64,000 nt of DNA from Stenotrophomonas sp. Marseille-Q4652. GTDB lineage: Bacteria > Pseudomonadota > Gammaproteobacteria > Xanthomonadales > Xanthomonadaceae. Below, piece after piece: positions 8,952-18,166 of the stretch (position 1 is the stretch's first letter; the number at the start of each line of letters is the position of its first letter). The stretch spans positions 1,240,001 to 1,304,000 of the forward strand of contig NZ_CAKAKE010000001.1 in the NCBI RefSeq assembly GCF_916618915.1, written 5' to 3'. The notes below the pieces were generated by a model, which had not been told where the DNA came from, did no database searches, and worked only from the letters and a program-made list of their open reading frames with translations. Position numbers and translations under genes: made by a program.

Positions 8952-9653
8952 ATGTCTCTCAAGAATATTCGTCCGACCGCCAATGTCGTTGCCGTCGCTG
9001 GGCTGTTGCTGGGAATGGCGAGCAGCGCGCAAGCGCAGGTTTCAGGCAACGCCGCGCTGACGTCGGACTACGTTTGGCGCGGTTCGTCTCAGACGCGCGA
9101 AAACCCTGCCATCCAGGCAGGTGGAAAGTACGCCCACGAGTCCGGACTGTATGTCTCTATCTGGGGGTCGAATGTCAAGTTCGAGCCGGACAACGGCGCG
9201 CGCAGCGAATTCGACTTCGCCGCAGGGTGGAGCGGAAAGATCGCCGCTGATTGGGCGTTGGATGTCTATCTCCTGCGCTACCAGTACCCCTCGGCGGACA
9301 CCAATCTGAACTGGAACGAGATCAATGCCAGCCTCACGTGGCGCGACAACTACTGGCTGGCTGTAGGGCACTCGAACAACGCCATGGCCACGGACAGCAC
9401 GGGCACGTATGCGCTTCTTGGTGCCCGCTATCCGATCAATGACCAGTGGCGCGTCGAAGGCAGCGTGGCCCGCTACGTCCTCGACGACGCCTATGCCGAC
9501 AGCTACACGCACGGCTCGGTCGGTGTCGTCTGGACGTTCAATGCGCCGTTCGAGGTCCGCCTGACCCTGCATGGCACCGACTCGGCGGCCAAACGACTGT
9601 TCCCCGGCATGGCAGGCTCGCGCGCCGAGTTCGCCATCCAGGCTTCTTTCTGA
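8952..9653 (+). CDS. TorF-family putative outer-membrane porin
   Basis: 233 residues. A signal peptide ends at AQA before QVSGNAALTSDYVWRGSSQT; the SDYVWRG motif is characteristic of the TorF family (TIGR02001). The rest has alternating beta-strand patterns and the chain ends in aromatic Phe, typical of outer-membrane beta barrels. It is the first gene on the plus strand, 55 bases ahead of kdpA, so it probably shares the kdp promoter. It could be the outer-membrane entry route for the potassium pump, which is inference. Confidence 0.82.
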   Translation: MSLKNIRPTANVVAVAGLLLGMASSAQAQVSGNAALTSDYVWRGSSQTRENPAIQAGGKYAHESGLYVSIWGSNVKFEPDNGARSEFDFAAGWSGKIAADWALDVYLLRYQYPSADTNLNWNEINASLTWRDNYWLAVGHSNNAMATDSTGTYALLGARYPINDQWRVEGSVARYVLDDAYADSYTHGSVGVVWTFNAPFEVRLTLHGTDSAAKRLFPGMAGSRAEFAIQASF

Positions 9654-9708
9654 TGGGGGAGCGTGATGGCCACCACTCCCCCGCGCTACACGTTGATGGA
9701 GTCCGATC

Positions 9709-11418
9709 ATGACTGAGTTTCTTCTGGTATTTGCCCTGGCGATCGGTCTCGGATGGCCGCTCGGTCGCTATCTGGCCGCGGTGATGCGCGGCGCCCCGAT
9801 GCGCGGCGACGGGCTGTTCCTACGGTTGGAGCGGCCCTTCTACGCGCTGATCGGTACGAAACCTGAGCGCGGCATGAGCTGGCGCGGGTACGCAGGCGCT
9901 TTTCTGTTGAGCAACTTGGTGCTGGCCATCGTCGTGTGGCTGATCCTGATGACCCAGGCATGGCTACCGCTCAATCCCAATGGCGCGCCCAACATGAGCT
10001 GGGATCTGGCGCTGCACACCATGGTGTCCTTCCTGACCAACACCAACCAGCAGCACTACTCCGGGCAGGCCCAGCTCTCATACCTCGCCCACATGATGGG
10101 CATCGTGACCCTGCAGGTCATTACGCCGATGATGGGACTTGCGCTGGTCGTAGCGACGCTGCGTGGACTCTTCGGCGGCCGCAATGCGCAAGCGCGCAAG
10201 GCCGAGGGCCAGGATCAGGTGCCTGTGGACGTCGGCAACTACTGGGCCGACGTGATCCGCCCCACGCTGCGCTTCATGTTGCCGCTGTGCCTGCTGTGGT
10301 CGGTGCTGCTGACCAGCCAGGGCGTGCCGGCCACGCTGGACGGCGGCCCCGTGGTCGCGCCCGTCGATACGACGGTCGAGATGAAGGAGCAGAAGATTCC
10401 GCTGGGGCCGGTATCGCCCATGGTCGCCATCAAGCAGCTCGGCACCAACGGCGGCGGCTGGTATGGCCCCAACAGTGCGGTGCCTCTGGAGAATCCCACG
10501 CCGCTGTCGAATCTGCTTGAAACCTTGGCGCTCATTCTGGTGCCAGTCGCGGTGGTGTTCATGATCGGTGGACTGACCGGACGACGTAAGTTCGCCGGGT
10601 TGGTGTTCGGCACGATGTTGACGATGTCGGTCGTGTCAGCAGGCTTTGCCATCTGGTCCGAAGGCTTCTCCCCAACCTCGCAGGACATCGCGTTGATGGA
10701 AGGCAAGGAGGTCCGCTTCGGTGCTGGGCCTTCCGCGTTGTGGGCTGCATTGACGACACAGACGTCTAACGGCTCGGTCAATTCCATGCACGATTCGCTG
10801 GCTCCGCTGACCGGCCTGGTCACGATCAGCGACATGTTGATCAATGCGATCTGGGGTGGCATCGGCTGCGGCTTGCAGCAGTTCATCGTCTATCTCTTGC
10901 TCAGTGTGTTCCTGGCGGGCCTGATGACTGGACGCACGCCGGAATTGTTCGGACGCAAGATCGAAGCGCCAGAGGTGCGTCTGCTTGCGGTGCTCGTGCT
11001 GCTGCAGCCGTTGATCCTGCTGGGCTTGACCGCGGTTACGCTGGCCGTTCCCGGCTTGGCAGGAAACTCGAATCCGGGTTTCCACGCCATCAGCCAAGTG
11101 TTCTATGAGTACACCTCGGCCTTCGCCAATAACGGTTCCGGTTTCGAGGGACTGGGCGATGCCACCGTATGGTGGAACGTCACTACCAGCTTCGTGCTCG
11201 CCGCGGGTCGCTATCCGGCTCTCATCATCCCGCTGGTAATCGCAGCGATGCTCGCGCGCAAGCGCCAGGCCCCGGAGAGCACGGGAAGCCTGCAGATCGA
11301 AACCCCCACTTTTGCGCTCACGCTGATCGCCGTCATTCTCATCCTGACGCTGCTTCAGTTCATGCCCGTTCTGGTGCTAGGCCCTGTGGCCGATCACCTG
11401 AGCCTGATCGCGCGTTGA
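9709..11418 (+). CDS. kdpA: KdpA, potassium-binding subunit of the Kdp K+-ATPase
   Basis: 569 residues, slightly longer than the E. coli protein. It is a polytopic inner-membrane protein that binds and translocates K+. Selectivity-filter-like segments are visible, for example [22 protein letters not shown] and [10 protein letters not shown], matching the repeated pore loops of the KtrB/TrkH/KdpA superfamily. It is intact and starts the kdpABC run. A kdpF-sized gene is absent from the 55 bases upstream. Confidence 0.97.
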   Translation: MTEFLLVFALAIGLGWPLGRYLAAVMRGAPMRGDGLFLRLERPFYALIGTKPERGMSWRGYAGAFLLSNLVLAIVVWLILMTQAWLPLNPNGAPNMSWDLALHTMVSFLTNTNQQHYSGQAQLSYLAHMMGIVTLQVITPMMGLALVVATLRGLFGGRNAQARKAEGQDQVPVDVGNYWADVIRPTLRFMLPLCLLWSVLLTSQGVPATLDGGPVVAPVDTTVEMKEQKIPLGPVSPMVAIKQLGTNGGGWYGPNSAVPLENPTPLSNLLETLALILVPVAVVFMIGGLTGRRKFAGLVFGTMLTMSVVSAGFAIWSEGFSPTSQDIALMEGKEVRFGAGPSALWAALTTQTSNGSVNSMHDSLAPLTGLVTISDMLINAIWGGIGCGLQQFIVYLLLSVFLAGLMTGRTPELFGRKIEAPEVRLLAVLVLLQPLILLGLTAVTLAVPGLAGNSNPGFHAISQVFYEYTSAFANNGSGFEGLGDATVWWNVTTSFVLAAGRYPALIIPLVIAAMLARKRQAPESTGSLQIETPTFALTLIAVILILTLLQFMPVLVLGPVADHLSLIAR

Positions 11419-11428
11419 GGAAAATGTC

Positions 11429-13468
11429 ATGAACCATACGACCTCCAAAGAACACGCGGGCCGCCGCTCGCGCCTGGATGAGCGCGGCTTCGCGCCTGCC
11501 CTGGTCAACGCCTTCATCAAGCTGGCGCCGCAGCACATCATCAAGAACCCCGTGATGGCCGTGGTCTGGCTCGGCACGCTGGTTACGGCGGTCGCCACCC
11601 TCGCGGGTTGGGCGCAACCCGGCTTCGGCTGGGCTGTGACCGCGATCCTGCTGATTACCGTGCTGTTCGGCAACTTCGCCGAAGCGGTGGCCGAGTCCCG
11701 CGGACGCGGACAGGCGGCGTCGCTGCGCCGAGCCCGCAAGGATTTGATGGCCCGGCGGCTGGACGCCGCCGGCGGCGAGAAGACGGTGCCGGCCGCCGAG
11801 CTGCGCCCCGGCGATCATGTCGTGATCGAAGAAGGCCAGTTGGTGCCTGCCGACGGCGAGATCGTCGAAGGTCTGGCGACGATCAACGAGGCCGCCGTGA
11901 CCGGCGAGTCAGCGCCTGTGCTGCGCGAGGCCGGCACCGACCGTTCCGGCGTGATCGGCGGCACCAAGGTGCTGTCCGACCGCATCGTGGTGCGCGTCAC
12001 CGCCGAGCCGGGCAACAGCTTCCTCGACCGCATGATCGCGCTGGTGGAAGGCTCCAACCGGCAGAAGACGCCCAACGAAATCGCCCTGGGCATCCTGCTC
12101 GGCGTGATGACGCTGACCTTCCTGATCGTCGTCGTGACGCTGCCCTTCATCGGTGGCTTCGTCGGCGTGAACGTCAACGTCGTGCTGCTGGTCGCCCTGC
12201 TGGTGTGCCTGATCCCAACCACCATCGGCGGGTTGCTGCCGGCCATCGGCATTGCCGGCATGAACCGCGCGCTACAGGCCAACGTGCTGGCCAAGTCGGG
12301 CAAGGCCGTGGAGGTCGCAGGCGACGTGGACGTGCTGCTGCTGGACAAGACCGGCACTATTACCCACGGCGATCGGCAGGCCACTGCGTTCCACGCGCTG
12401 GCCGGGGTGGACGCTGCGCAACTGCGTCAGGCGGCGCTGCTGGCCTCGCTGGCGGATCCGACGCCGGAAGGCAAGTCCATCGTCAAGCTCGCACGCGGCA
12501 AGAACGAGACGCTCGATGAACCCGAAGGCGCGCATTTCGTGCCGTTCTCCGCGCAATCGCGCATGTCGGGCGTGGACCTGCCTGGCGAGCGCGTCATACG
12601 CAAGGGTGCGATGGACGCGATCGCGCGGCATGTGCAGATGCTGGGCGGCGTCATCCCCGCAGAACTCGAAGCGCGTGTCGCGGATGTGGCTCGCAAGGGT
12701 GCCACGCCGCTCGTGGTCAGCGATGGCCGGCACGTGTTGGGCGTCATCGAACTGTCCGACGTGATCAAGCACGGCATCAAGGAGAGATTCGCCCGCCTGC
12801 GCGAGATGGGCGTCAAGACCGTGATGATTACGGGCGACAACCCGCTCACGGCGGCGAACATCGCGGCCGAGGCCGGTGTCGATGACTACATCGCCGAGGC
12901 GCGCCCGGAAGACAAGCTCGCGCGTATCCGTGCCGAACAGACTGGCGGTCGCTTGGTGGCGATGGTGGGCGACGGCACCAACGATGCGCCGGCGCTGGCC
13001 CAGGCCGACGTGGGCCTGGCGATGAACTCGGGCACGCAGGCGGCCAAAGAGGCCGGCAACATGGTCGATCTCGACTCCGATCCGGCCAAGTTGCTCGCCG
13101 TGGTGGAGATCGGTAAGCAGCAGCTCATCACGCGCGGCGCGCTGACTACCTTCTCGCTTGCCAACGACGTGTCCAAGTATTTCGCCATCCTGCCGGCGCT
13201 GTTCGCCGCAACGATCCCGCAGATGGCGGCGCTCAATGTCATGAACCTGTCGAGCCCGAACAGCGCCGTGCTGTCGGCGCTGATCTTCAACGCCATCATC
13301 ATCCCGCTGCTGATTCCGCTGGCCCTGCGTGGCGTGCGCTTCAAGCCCGCGAGCGCGACGCAACTGCTGCGCAACAACATGCTGGTCTATGGCGTTGGTG
13401 GCGTCCTGCTGCCCTTCATCGCGATCAAGGTGATCGACGTTGCGATCTCCGCCATGTTCTCTCTCTGA
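11429..13468 (+). CDS. kdpB: KdpB, P-type ATPase subunit of the Kdp complex
   Basis: 679 residues. The phosphorylation motif DKTGTITHG has its Asp at codon 306, and the TGES actuator motif and the [12 protein letters not shown] hinge motif are present, so it looks catalytically complete. It hydrolyses ATP to drive high-affinity K+ uptake through KdpA. It follows kdpA by ten bases and is followed by kdpC after ten bases. Confidence 0.98.
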   Translation: MNHTTSKEHAGRRSRLDERGFAPALVNAFIKLAPQHIIKNPVMAVVWLGTLVTAVATLAGWAQPGFGWAVTAILLITVLFGNFAEAVAESRGRGQAASLRRARKDLMARRLDAAGGEKTVPAAELRPGDHVVIEEGQLVPADGEIVEGLATINEAAVTGESAPVLREAGTDRSGVIGGTKVLSDRIVVRVTAEPGNSFLDRMIALVEGSNRQKTPNEIALGILLGVMTLTFLIVVVTLPFIGGFVGVNVNVVLLVALLVCLIPTTIGGLLPAIGIAGMNRALQANVLAKSGKAVEVAGDVDVLLLDKTGTITHGDRQATAFHALAGVDAAQLRQAALLASLADPTPEGKSIVKLARGKNETLDEPEGAHFVPFSAQSRMSGVDLPGERVIRKGAMDAIARHVQMLGGVIPAELEARVADVARKGATPLVVSDGRHVLGVIELSDVIKHGIKERFARLREMGVKTVMITGDNPLTAANIAAEAGVDDYIAEARPEDKLARIRAEQTGGRLVAMVGDGTNDAPALAQADVGLAMNSGTQAAKEAGNMVDLDSDPAKLLAVVEIGKQQLITRGALTTFSLANDVSKYFAILPALFAATIPQMAALNVMNLSSPNSAVLSALIFNAIIIPLLIPLALRGVRFKPASATQLLRNNMLVYGVGGVLLPFIAIKVIDVAISAMFSL

Positions 13469-13478
13469 GGATTCGATC

Positions 13479-14123
13479 ATGTCTCATAACGCAATTACCA
13501 CTCTCCGCACACCGGGTAATGTGTCCCCGACCATCTCCGACAAGGACCTGCTCCGCGGCTCCATCGGCCTGGCGATCATTTCGCTGGTCGGTTTCGGTCT
13601 GCTGTATCCGCTGGCCGGAGTCGGGCTCGGCCAGGCGCTGTTCCCGAGCACGGCCAATGGCAGCCTGATCGAGCGCGATGGCAAGGTCCTCGGCTCCTCA
13701 TTGGTGGCGCAGCCGTTCTCGGACGATCGCTACTTCCAGTCGCGCCCCTCCGCGGCCAACTACGATGTGATGGCGGTGGCTGGGAGCAACCAGGCCCGTA
13801 CCAATCCAGACTTGCGCAAGCGTGTCGATGAGACGCGAGCTGCCCTGGCGCAAAGGTATGGTGTCGAACCTTCCGCTATACCCAGCGATCTGGTCACTCA
13901 ATCCGGCGGCGGCATCGACCCGCACATCAGTTCGCAAGCCGCCGCCATCCAGATTGATCGCGTGGCACATGCGCGCGGTGTTTCACGCGATGTCATCGAA
14001 GGCTTGGTGTCCCAGCATACGGAGGGAAAGCAACTGGGTTTGCTGGGCCAGCCTCGCGTGAATGTGCTGGAGTTGAATCTGGCGCTGGATGCGGTCGCCA
14101 AGACGCCTGTGGCCAAGCAATGA
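13479..14123 (+). CDS. kdpC: KdpC, accessory subunit of the Kdp complex
   Basis: 214 residues from the ATG at 13479; a longer in-frame start lies inside kdpB and is unlikely. One N-terminal membrane helix (about residues 26-50) precedes a periplasmic domain containing YFQSRPSAANYD and the family signature SGGGIDPHIS. KdpC stabilises the KdpAB complex. Its stop overlaps the start of the PtsN-like gene (ATGA). Confidence 0.96.
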   Translation: MSHNAITTLRTPGNVSPTISDKDLLRGSIGLAIISLVGFGLLYPLAGVGLGQALFPSTANGSLIERDGKVLGSSLVAQPFSDDRYFQSRPSAANYDVMAVAGSNQARTNPDLRKRVDETRAALAQRYGVEPSAIPSDLVTQSGGGIDPHISSQAAAIQIDRVAHARGVSRDVIEGLVSQHTEGKQLGLLGQPRVNVLELNLALDAVAKTPVAKQ

Positions 14124-14620
14124 CTGCACTGAGTCGCTATGTTCAGACCGAAGACCTGCTGCTCGGCTTGGAGGTCGCTGACAAGCGGCAATTGTTCCAG
14201 ACCATTGGCCTGCATACTGAACGCATCGGCAATTTGCCCGCGGATGCCGTCGCCTCCGCTCTGATGCGACGAGAAATGGCAGGATCGACGGCGTTGGGTC
14301 TAGGCGTTGCCATTCCCCATGCCAGGGTAAGCGGTCTGAATCATATTCGCGCTCTGTACGTGCGTCTCGTGCCAGGACTGGACTTCGATGCCCCGGACGC
14401 GGGGCTCGTATCCGACGCCCTGGTGCTGCTGGTTCCCAGTCCGGCAAATCAGGAGCATCTTGAGCTTTTGGCTCATACGGCCTCGCTGTTCTCGGATTGA
14501 GCATTTCGAGGGGCCTTGCAAGCCTGCAAGAAACCTATTGAAATCAAAGCATTATTTGATGGATGGACGCCGGAGGCACTTGCGCGATGTGATCCATCAC
14601 GGATCGGAAACGCAAGGTAA
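14120..14620 (+). pseudogene. PtsN-like PTS IIA(Ntr) domain gene interrupted by an in-frame TGA
   Basis: The first 126 codons encode a PTS EIIA domain of the fructose/nitrogen type, with the phospho-acceptor segment GVAIPHARV (His67). Translation meets TGA at 14498-14500 after LLAHTASLFSD. The same frame stays open afterwards and encodes AFRGALQACKKPIEIKALFD and more until TAA at 14618-14620, which reads like the normal end of the domain. The whole would be 166 codons with CGA (Arg) expected where TGA stands. So one CGA-to-TGA change has probably cut a complete gene. In E. coli EIIA(Ntr) interacts with KdpD, which explains a copy inside a kdp operon. The truncated product keeps the active His but loses the last helix. 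Confidence 0.75.
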
Positions 14621-14664
14621 GACGATATGCAGGCAATGACAACACGTTGAGGATTGGGTCTGTC

Positions 14665-17409
14665 ATGGGAACCGAACATGCGGGACAGGCCGACGCCCTA
14701 TTGGGTGAACTCCGGCGCCAGACGGCGGGACGCCTGACGGTGTTCCTGGGCGCTGCCCCTGGCGTCGGCAAGACCTACGCCATGCTGGCACGCGCACGCG
14801 AACTCCACCGCCAGGGGGTGGATGTCGTCATTGGTATCGTCGAGACGCATGGTCGCAGCGAGACGCAGACGATGGTCGAGGGATTGCCGTTGCTGCCTCG
14901 CAAGAAGGTGGATTACCAAGGGCGGCAACTGGAGGAAATGGATCTGGATGGGCTGCTGGCACGCAAGCCGGCCATCGCCCTGGTCGATGAATTAGCCCAT
15001 CGCAACGCCCCCGGAAGCCGCCATGAGCGACGCTGGCAGGACGTGGAGGAATTGCTCAACGCTGGTATCGACGTTTACACCACGGTCAATATCCAGCATC
15101 TGGAAAGCCTGAACGACGTGGTGCATCAGATCACCGGCGTTCGGGTGAGCGAGACCGTCCCAGACGCCGTCTTCGAGCGCCTGCGCGACATCCGCCTGGT
15201 CGATCTGCCCGCACGCGAACTGATCGAACGCCTGAACCAAGGCAAGGTGTACCTGCCCGAGCAGGCCGCCCAGGCGCTGCAAGCGTTCTTCTCTCCGTCG
15301 AATCTCACCGCGCTGCGCGAACTGGCGATGCAGACCGTGGCTGAGCACGTCGATGCTGACTTGCGCGAGACACGCGCTGCGCGCGGCCTGGAGGGCATTT
15401 CCATCCAGCGCCATGTGCTGATCGCCATTGACGGCCGGGGGCAGTCGGAATACCTCGTGAGAGCGGGCGCCCGAATTGCCGAGCGCCGGGGCGCTCCCTG
15501 GTCGGTGGTCACGGTGGAGACCGGGCGCTCGGCCGATGCCGCCTTGCACACTGACGACCTTGACCGGACGGCCCCCACGCTCAACATGGTTGCGCGTGCG
15601 GAGCAGGAGCGCTTGACCGAGATCGACAAGGCATTCGCGCTGGCGCGCAACCTGGGGGGCGAGACGGAAGTGCTACACAACACCGACGTCACCCAAGCCT
15701 TGCTCGATGCCGCCGAGGCGCGCGGCGCACGATCCATCGTGATCGGCCGCACGCGCGAGCGCCCCATCGCCCGCATCTTCAATCGCACGCTGACGCAGCA
15801 ACTGTTGCAGCGCGGCGCACGCTACGAGCTGACGATCGTCAGCACGCCGCAGGCCCGGCAGCGGGCGATGCAGTTGCCAGGTCTTGCCGGCGGTGGCCTG
15901 ACGAAGCGGGAGGCCTTGCTGATCCTGCTGGCCAGCGTCGGCGCTATCGGTGCAGCGGCCTTGGCCGAGCGCACGCTGGGCTTGCAGGATCTGTCCCTGA
16001 TCTTTCTCGTGGCGGTCATGCTGGTCGCCTCACGGACCCGCATGCTCTCGGCCGTCATTACCGCCGGGCTGTGTTTCGTGGCATACAACTTCTTCTTCAT
16101 CGAGCCGCGCTACACCTTCCTGATCAGTGCTCACCGTGGTGTGGCCACCGTGTTGCTGTTCTTGGCGGCGGCTCTGATTGCCGGGCGACTAGCTTCACAA
16201 CTGCGCATGCAAGTCGTGGCGTTGCGAGCGGCGAACACGCATGCGACGGCCATGCAGAACCTGGGACGCCATCTCGCCAAGGCAGCCGATCTCGGGCAGG
16301 TCATCGCATCAGGCTCATCGGTTCTGCAATCGACCTTGCACGCCGAGGCGTGGATACGAATCAACGGCGAGTCCGGTCCCGCCGCTGCCGCGAGTCATCT
16401 GACCGAGAAGGATCTGATGGCGGCCGACTGGACGCAGCAGCACGGGCAGGCGAGTGGGCGCTACACGGACACCCTGACCCATTCGTCCTGGTTGTTTCTG
16501 CCGGTGCGCTCGGACAAAAACACGCTGGGCGTGGCCGGCTTGAGGTTCCCGTCGGGCATGGGGCGACTTTCGTTCGAGCAGCGCCGCCTGGCGGAAAGCA
16601 TGGTGGAGGACATTGGCCAGGCCGCCCAGCGCACGCGGTTGGTGTCGGAACTGGAGGAAGCGCGCGTCACCGGAGAAACGGAGCGCCTGCGGTCTGCGCT
16701 GCTGTCGTCGGTGTCGCACGACCTGCGTTCGCCCCTGTCGTCGATGATCGGAGCGGCGGACAGCCTGGCTCGCTACGGCAAGGATATGGGGCCGGAAGAT
16801 CAGCAAAGCCTGCTGGAGACCATCCATGTGGAAGGCGAGCGCCTGGATCGGTACATCCAGAACCTGCTCGACATGACCCGGCTCGGGCAGCAGGGACTGA
16901 CGCTGACACGCGACTGGATCGGCATCGACGAACTGGTGGGCTCGGCGTCGCGGCGCCTGCAACGGTACGAGCCCGATGTCCGCATCGAACACGACATTCC
17001 ACCGGATCTGCCTCCGATCCATGTCCACCCCGCGCTCATCGAGCAGGCTTTGTTCAACGTCATGGAGAACGCGGCGAAGTTCTCCCCTCCGGGGGTGCCT
17101 CTCAAGGTGCAAATTCGACGGACAGAGGACGATCAAGTGCAGATCGACATCTCGGATCGCGGGCCGGGCATTCCAGAGGAAGAACGACGGCGTATCTTCG
17201 ATATGTTCTACAGCGTCGAACGTGGCGACCGAGGCAAGCAGGGAACCGGCCTGGGGTTGACGATCGTCCAAGGTATCGTAGGTGCCCACATGGGTAGCGT
17301 CGAGGCGCTGCCTGGCCCGGAAGGCCAAGGAACCACCATCCGCCTGACCCTGCCTTGGGGCGGATACGCGAATCAGGAGACGAAAGAGCATGATGGGACT
17401 TCCCAATGA
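14665..17409 (+). CDS. kdpD: KdpD, turgor/K+-sensing histidine kinase
   Basis: 914 residues from ATG at 14665; a TTG six codons upstream is an alternative. Order: KdpD sensor domain with Walker-type GAAPGVGKT (residues 29-37), universal-stress-like domain (about 245-370), four membrane helices (about 405-510), GAF-like region, phospho-acceptor helix SVSHDLRSPL with His at about 685, and HATPase motifs (NVMENAAKF, DRGPGIPEEE, GTGLGLTI). It is an inner-membrane kinase that phosphorylates KdpE when K+ is limiting. Its end overlaps kdpE by 20 bases. Confidence 0.97.
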   Translation: MGTEHAGQADALLGELRRQTAGRLTVFLGAAPGVGKTYAMLARARELHRQGVDVVIGIVETHGRSETQTMVEGLPLLPRKKVDYQGRQLEEMDLDGLLARKPAIALVDELAHRNAPGSRHERRWQDVEELLNAGIDVYTTVNIQHLESLNDVVHQITGVRVSETVPDAVFERLRDIRLVDLPARELIERLNQGKVYLPEQAAQALQAFFSPSNLTALRELAMQTVAEHVDADLRETRAARGLEGISIQRHVLIAIDGRGQSEYLVRAGARIAERRGAPWSVVTVETGRSADAALHTDDLDRTAPTLNMVARAEQERLTEIDKAFALARNLGGETEVLHNTDVTQALLDAAEARGARSIVIGRTRERPIARIFNRTLTQQLLQRGARYELTIVSTPQARQRAMQLPGLAGGGLTKREALLILLASVGAIGAAALAERTLGLQDLSLIFLVAVMLVASRTRMLSAVITAGLCFVAYNFFFIEPRYTFLISAHRGVATVLLFLAAALIAGRLASQLRMQVVALRAANTHATAMQNLGRHLAKAADLGQVIASGSSVLQSTLHAEAWIRINGESGPAAAASHLTEKDLMAADWTQQHGQASGRYTDTLTHSSWLFLPVRSDKNTLGVAGLRFPSGMGRLSFEQRRLAESMVEDIGQAAQRTRLVSELEEARVTGETERLRSALLSSVSHDLRSPLSSMIGAADSLARYGKDMGPEDQQSLLETIHVEGERLDRYIQNLLDMTRLGQQGLTLTRDWIGIDELVGSASRRLQRYEPDVRIEHDIPPDLPPIHVHPALIEQALFNVMENAAKFSPPGVPLKVQIRRTEDDQVQIDISDRGPGIPEEERRRIFDMFYSVERGDRGKQGTGLGLTIVQGIVGAHMGSVEALPGPEGQGTTIRLTLPWGGYANQETKEHDGTSQ

Positions 17410-18124
17410 ATCGACTCCGGGTGCGTCGTCCGCCCGGATTCTTGTCGTCGATGACGAACCCCAGATCCGCAAGTTCATCGACATCAGCTTGCGGTCGCAG
17501 GGCTACGCGACCCTGCTGGCGGGAACAGGCCGGGAGGGCCTGACGCTGCTGGCCAGCAAAGGGGCCGACCTCGTCGTCCTAGACCTGGGGTTGCCGGATA
17601 TGGACGGGAAGGACGTGCTCAAGGAACTGCGGCAATGGTCGCGCGTGCCCGTCATCGTGCTGACGGTACGCTCCGGCGAGGACGAAAAGGTGGCCCTGCT
17701 GGACGCAGGGGCCAACGACTACGTGACCAAGCCGTTCGGTGTCGAGGAACTGATGGCACGCATTCGCGCATTCCTGCGCACGGTGGCGACAGGGACGGAA
17801 GATGGCCCGATCTACGACGACGGGATTCTCCGAATCGACCTGGCGCAACGGGAAGTGGCCGTTCATGGAGAAGCCGTCACGCTGAGCCGCAAGGAGTTCT
17901 CTCTGCTGGCCTTGCTGGTCAGGCAACCGGGACGGCTGGTGACGCAGGCACAGATACTGCGGGAGATGTGGGGGCCGACGCATGAGGAAGATACCCACTA
18001 CCTGCGCATTCTCGTGGGCAAGTTGCGCCACAAGCTGGGGGACGATGCCTCCGCTCCTCGCTACATCGTCACCGAACCTGGGGTTGGGTTGAGGTTCGTC
18101 TCGAAGGAACAGCAGCCGGCCTGA
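17390..18124 (+). CDS. kdpE: KdpE, OmpR-family response regulator of kdp
   Basis: 244 residues. Receiver domain with acidic pair DDE (residues 21-23), phospho-acceptor Asp65 in LVVLDLGLPDMDG and the conserved Lys in VTKPFG, then an OmpR-type winged-helix domain (about 140-238). It activates the kdp promoter; candidate direct-repeat sites lie at 8733-8896. It ends 42 bases from the converging relaxase gene. Confidence 0.96.
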   Translation: MMGLPNESTPGASSARILVVDDEPQIRKFIDISLRSQGYATLLAGTGREGLTLLASKGADLVVLDLGLPDMDGKDVLKELRQWSRVPVIVLTVRSGEDEKVALLDAGANDYVTKPFGVEELMARIRAFLRTVATGTEDGPIYDDGILRIDLAQREVAVHGEAVTLSRKEFSLLALLVRQPGRLVTQAQILREMWGPTHEEDTHYLRILVGKLRHKLGDDASAPRYIVTEPGVGLRFVSKEQQPA

Positions 18125-18166
18125 CTCGTTCGCCGGGGATATCCAAAGTGGCGTTGCGAGTACGGC

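Noticed and set aside
9654..9708. Possible kdpF before kdpA
   Set aside because: The gap is only 55 bases and the short frame ([16 protein letters not shown]) has no membrane helix.
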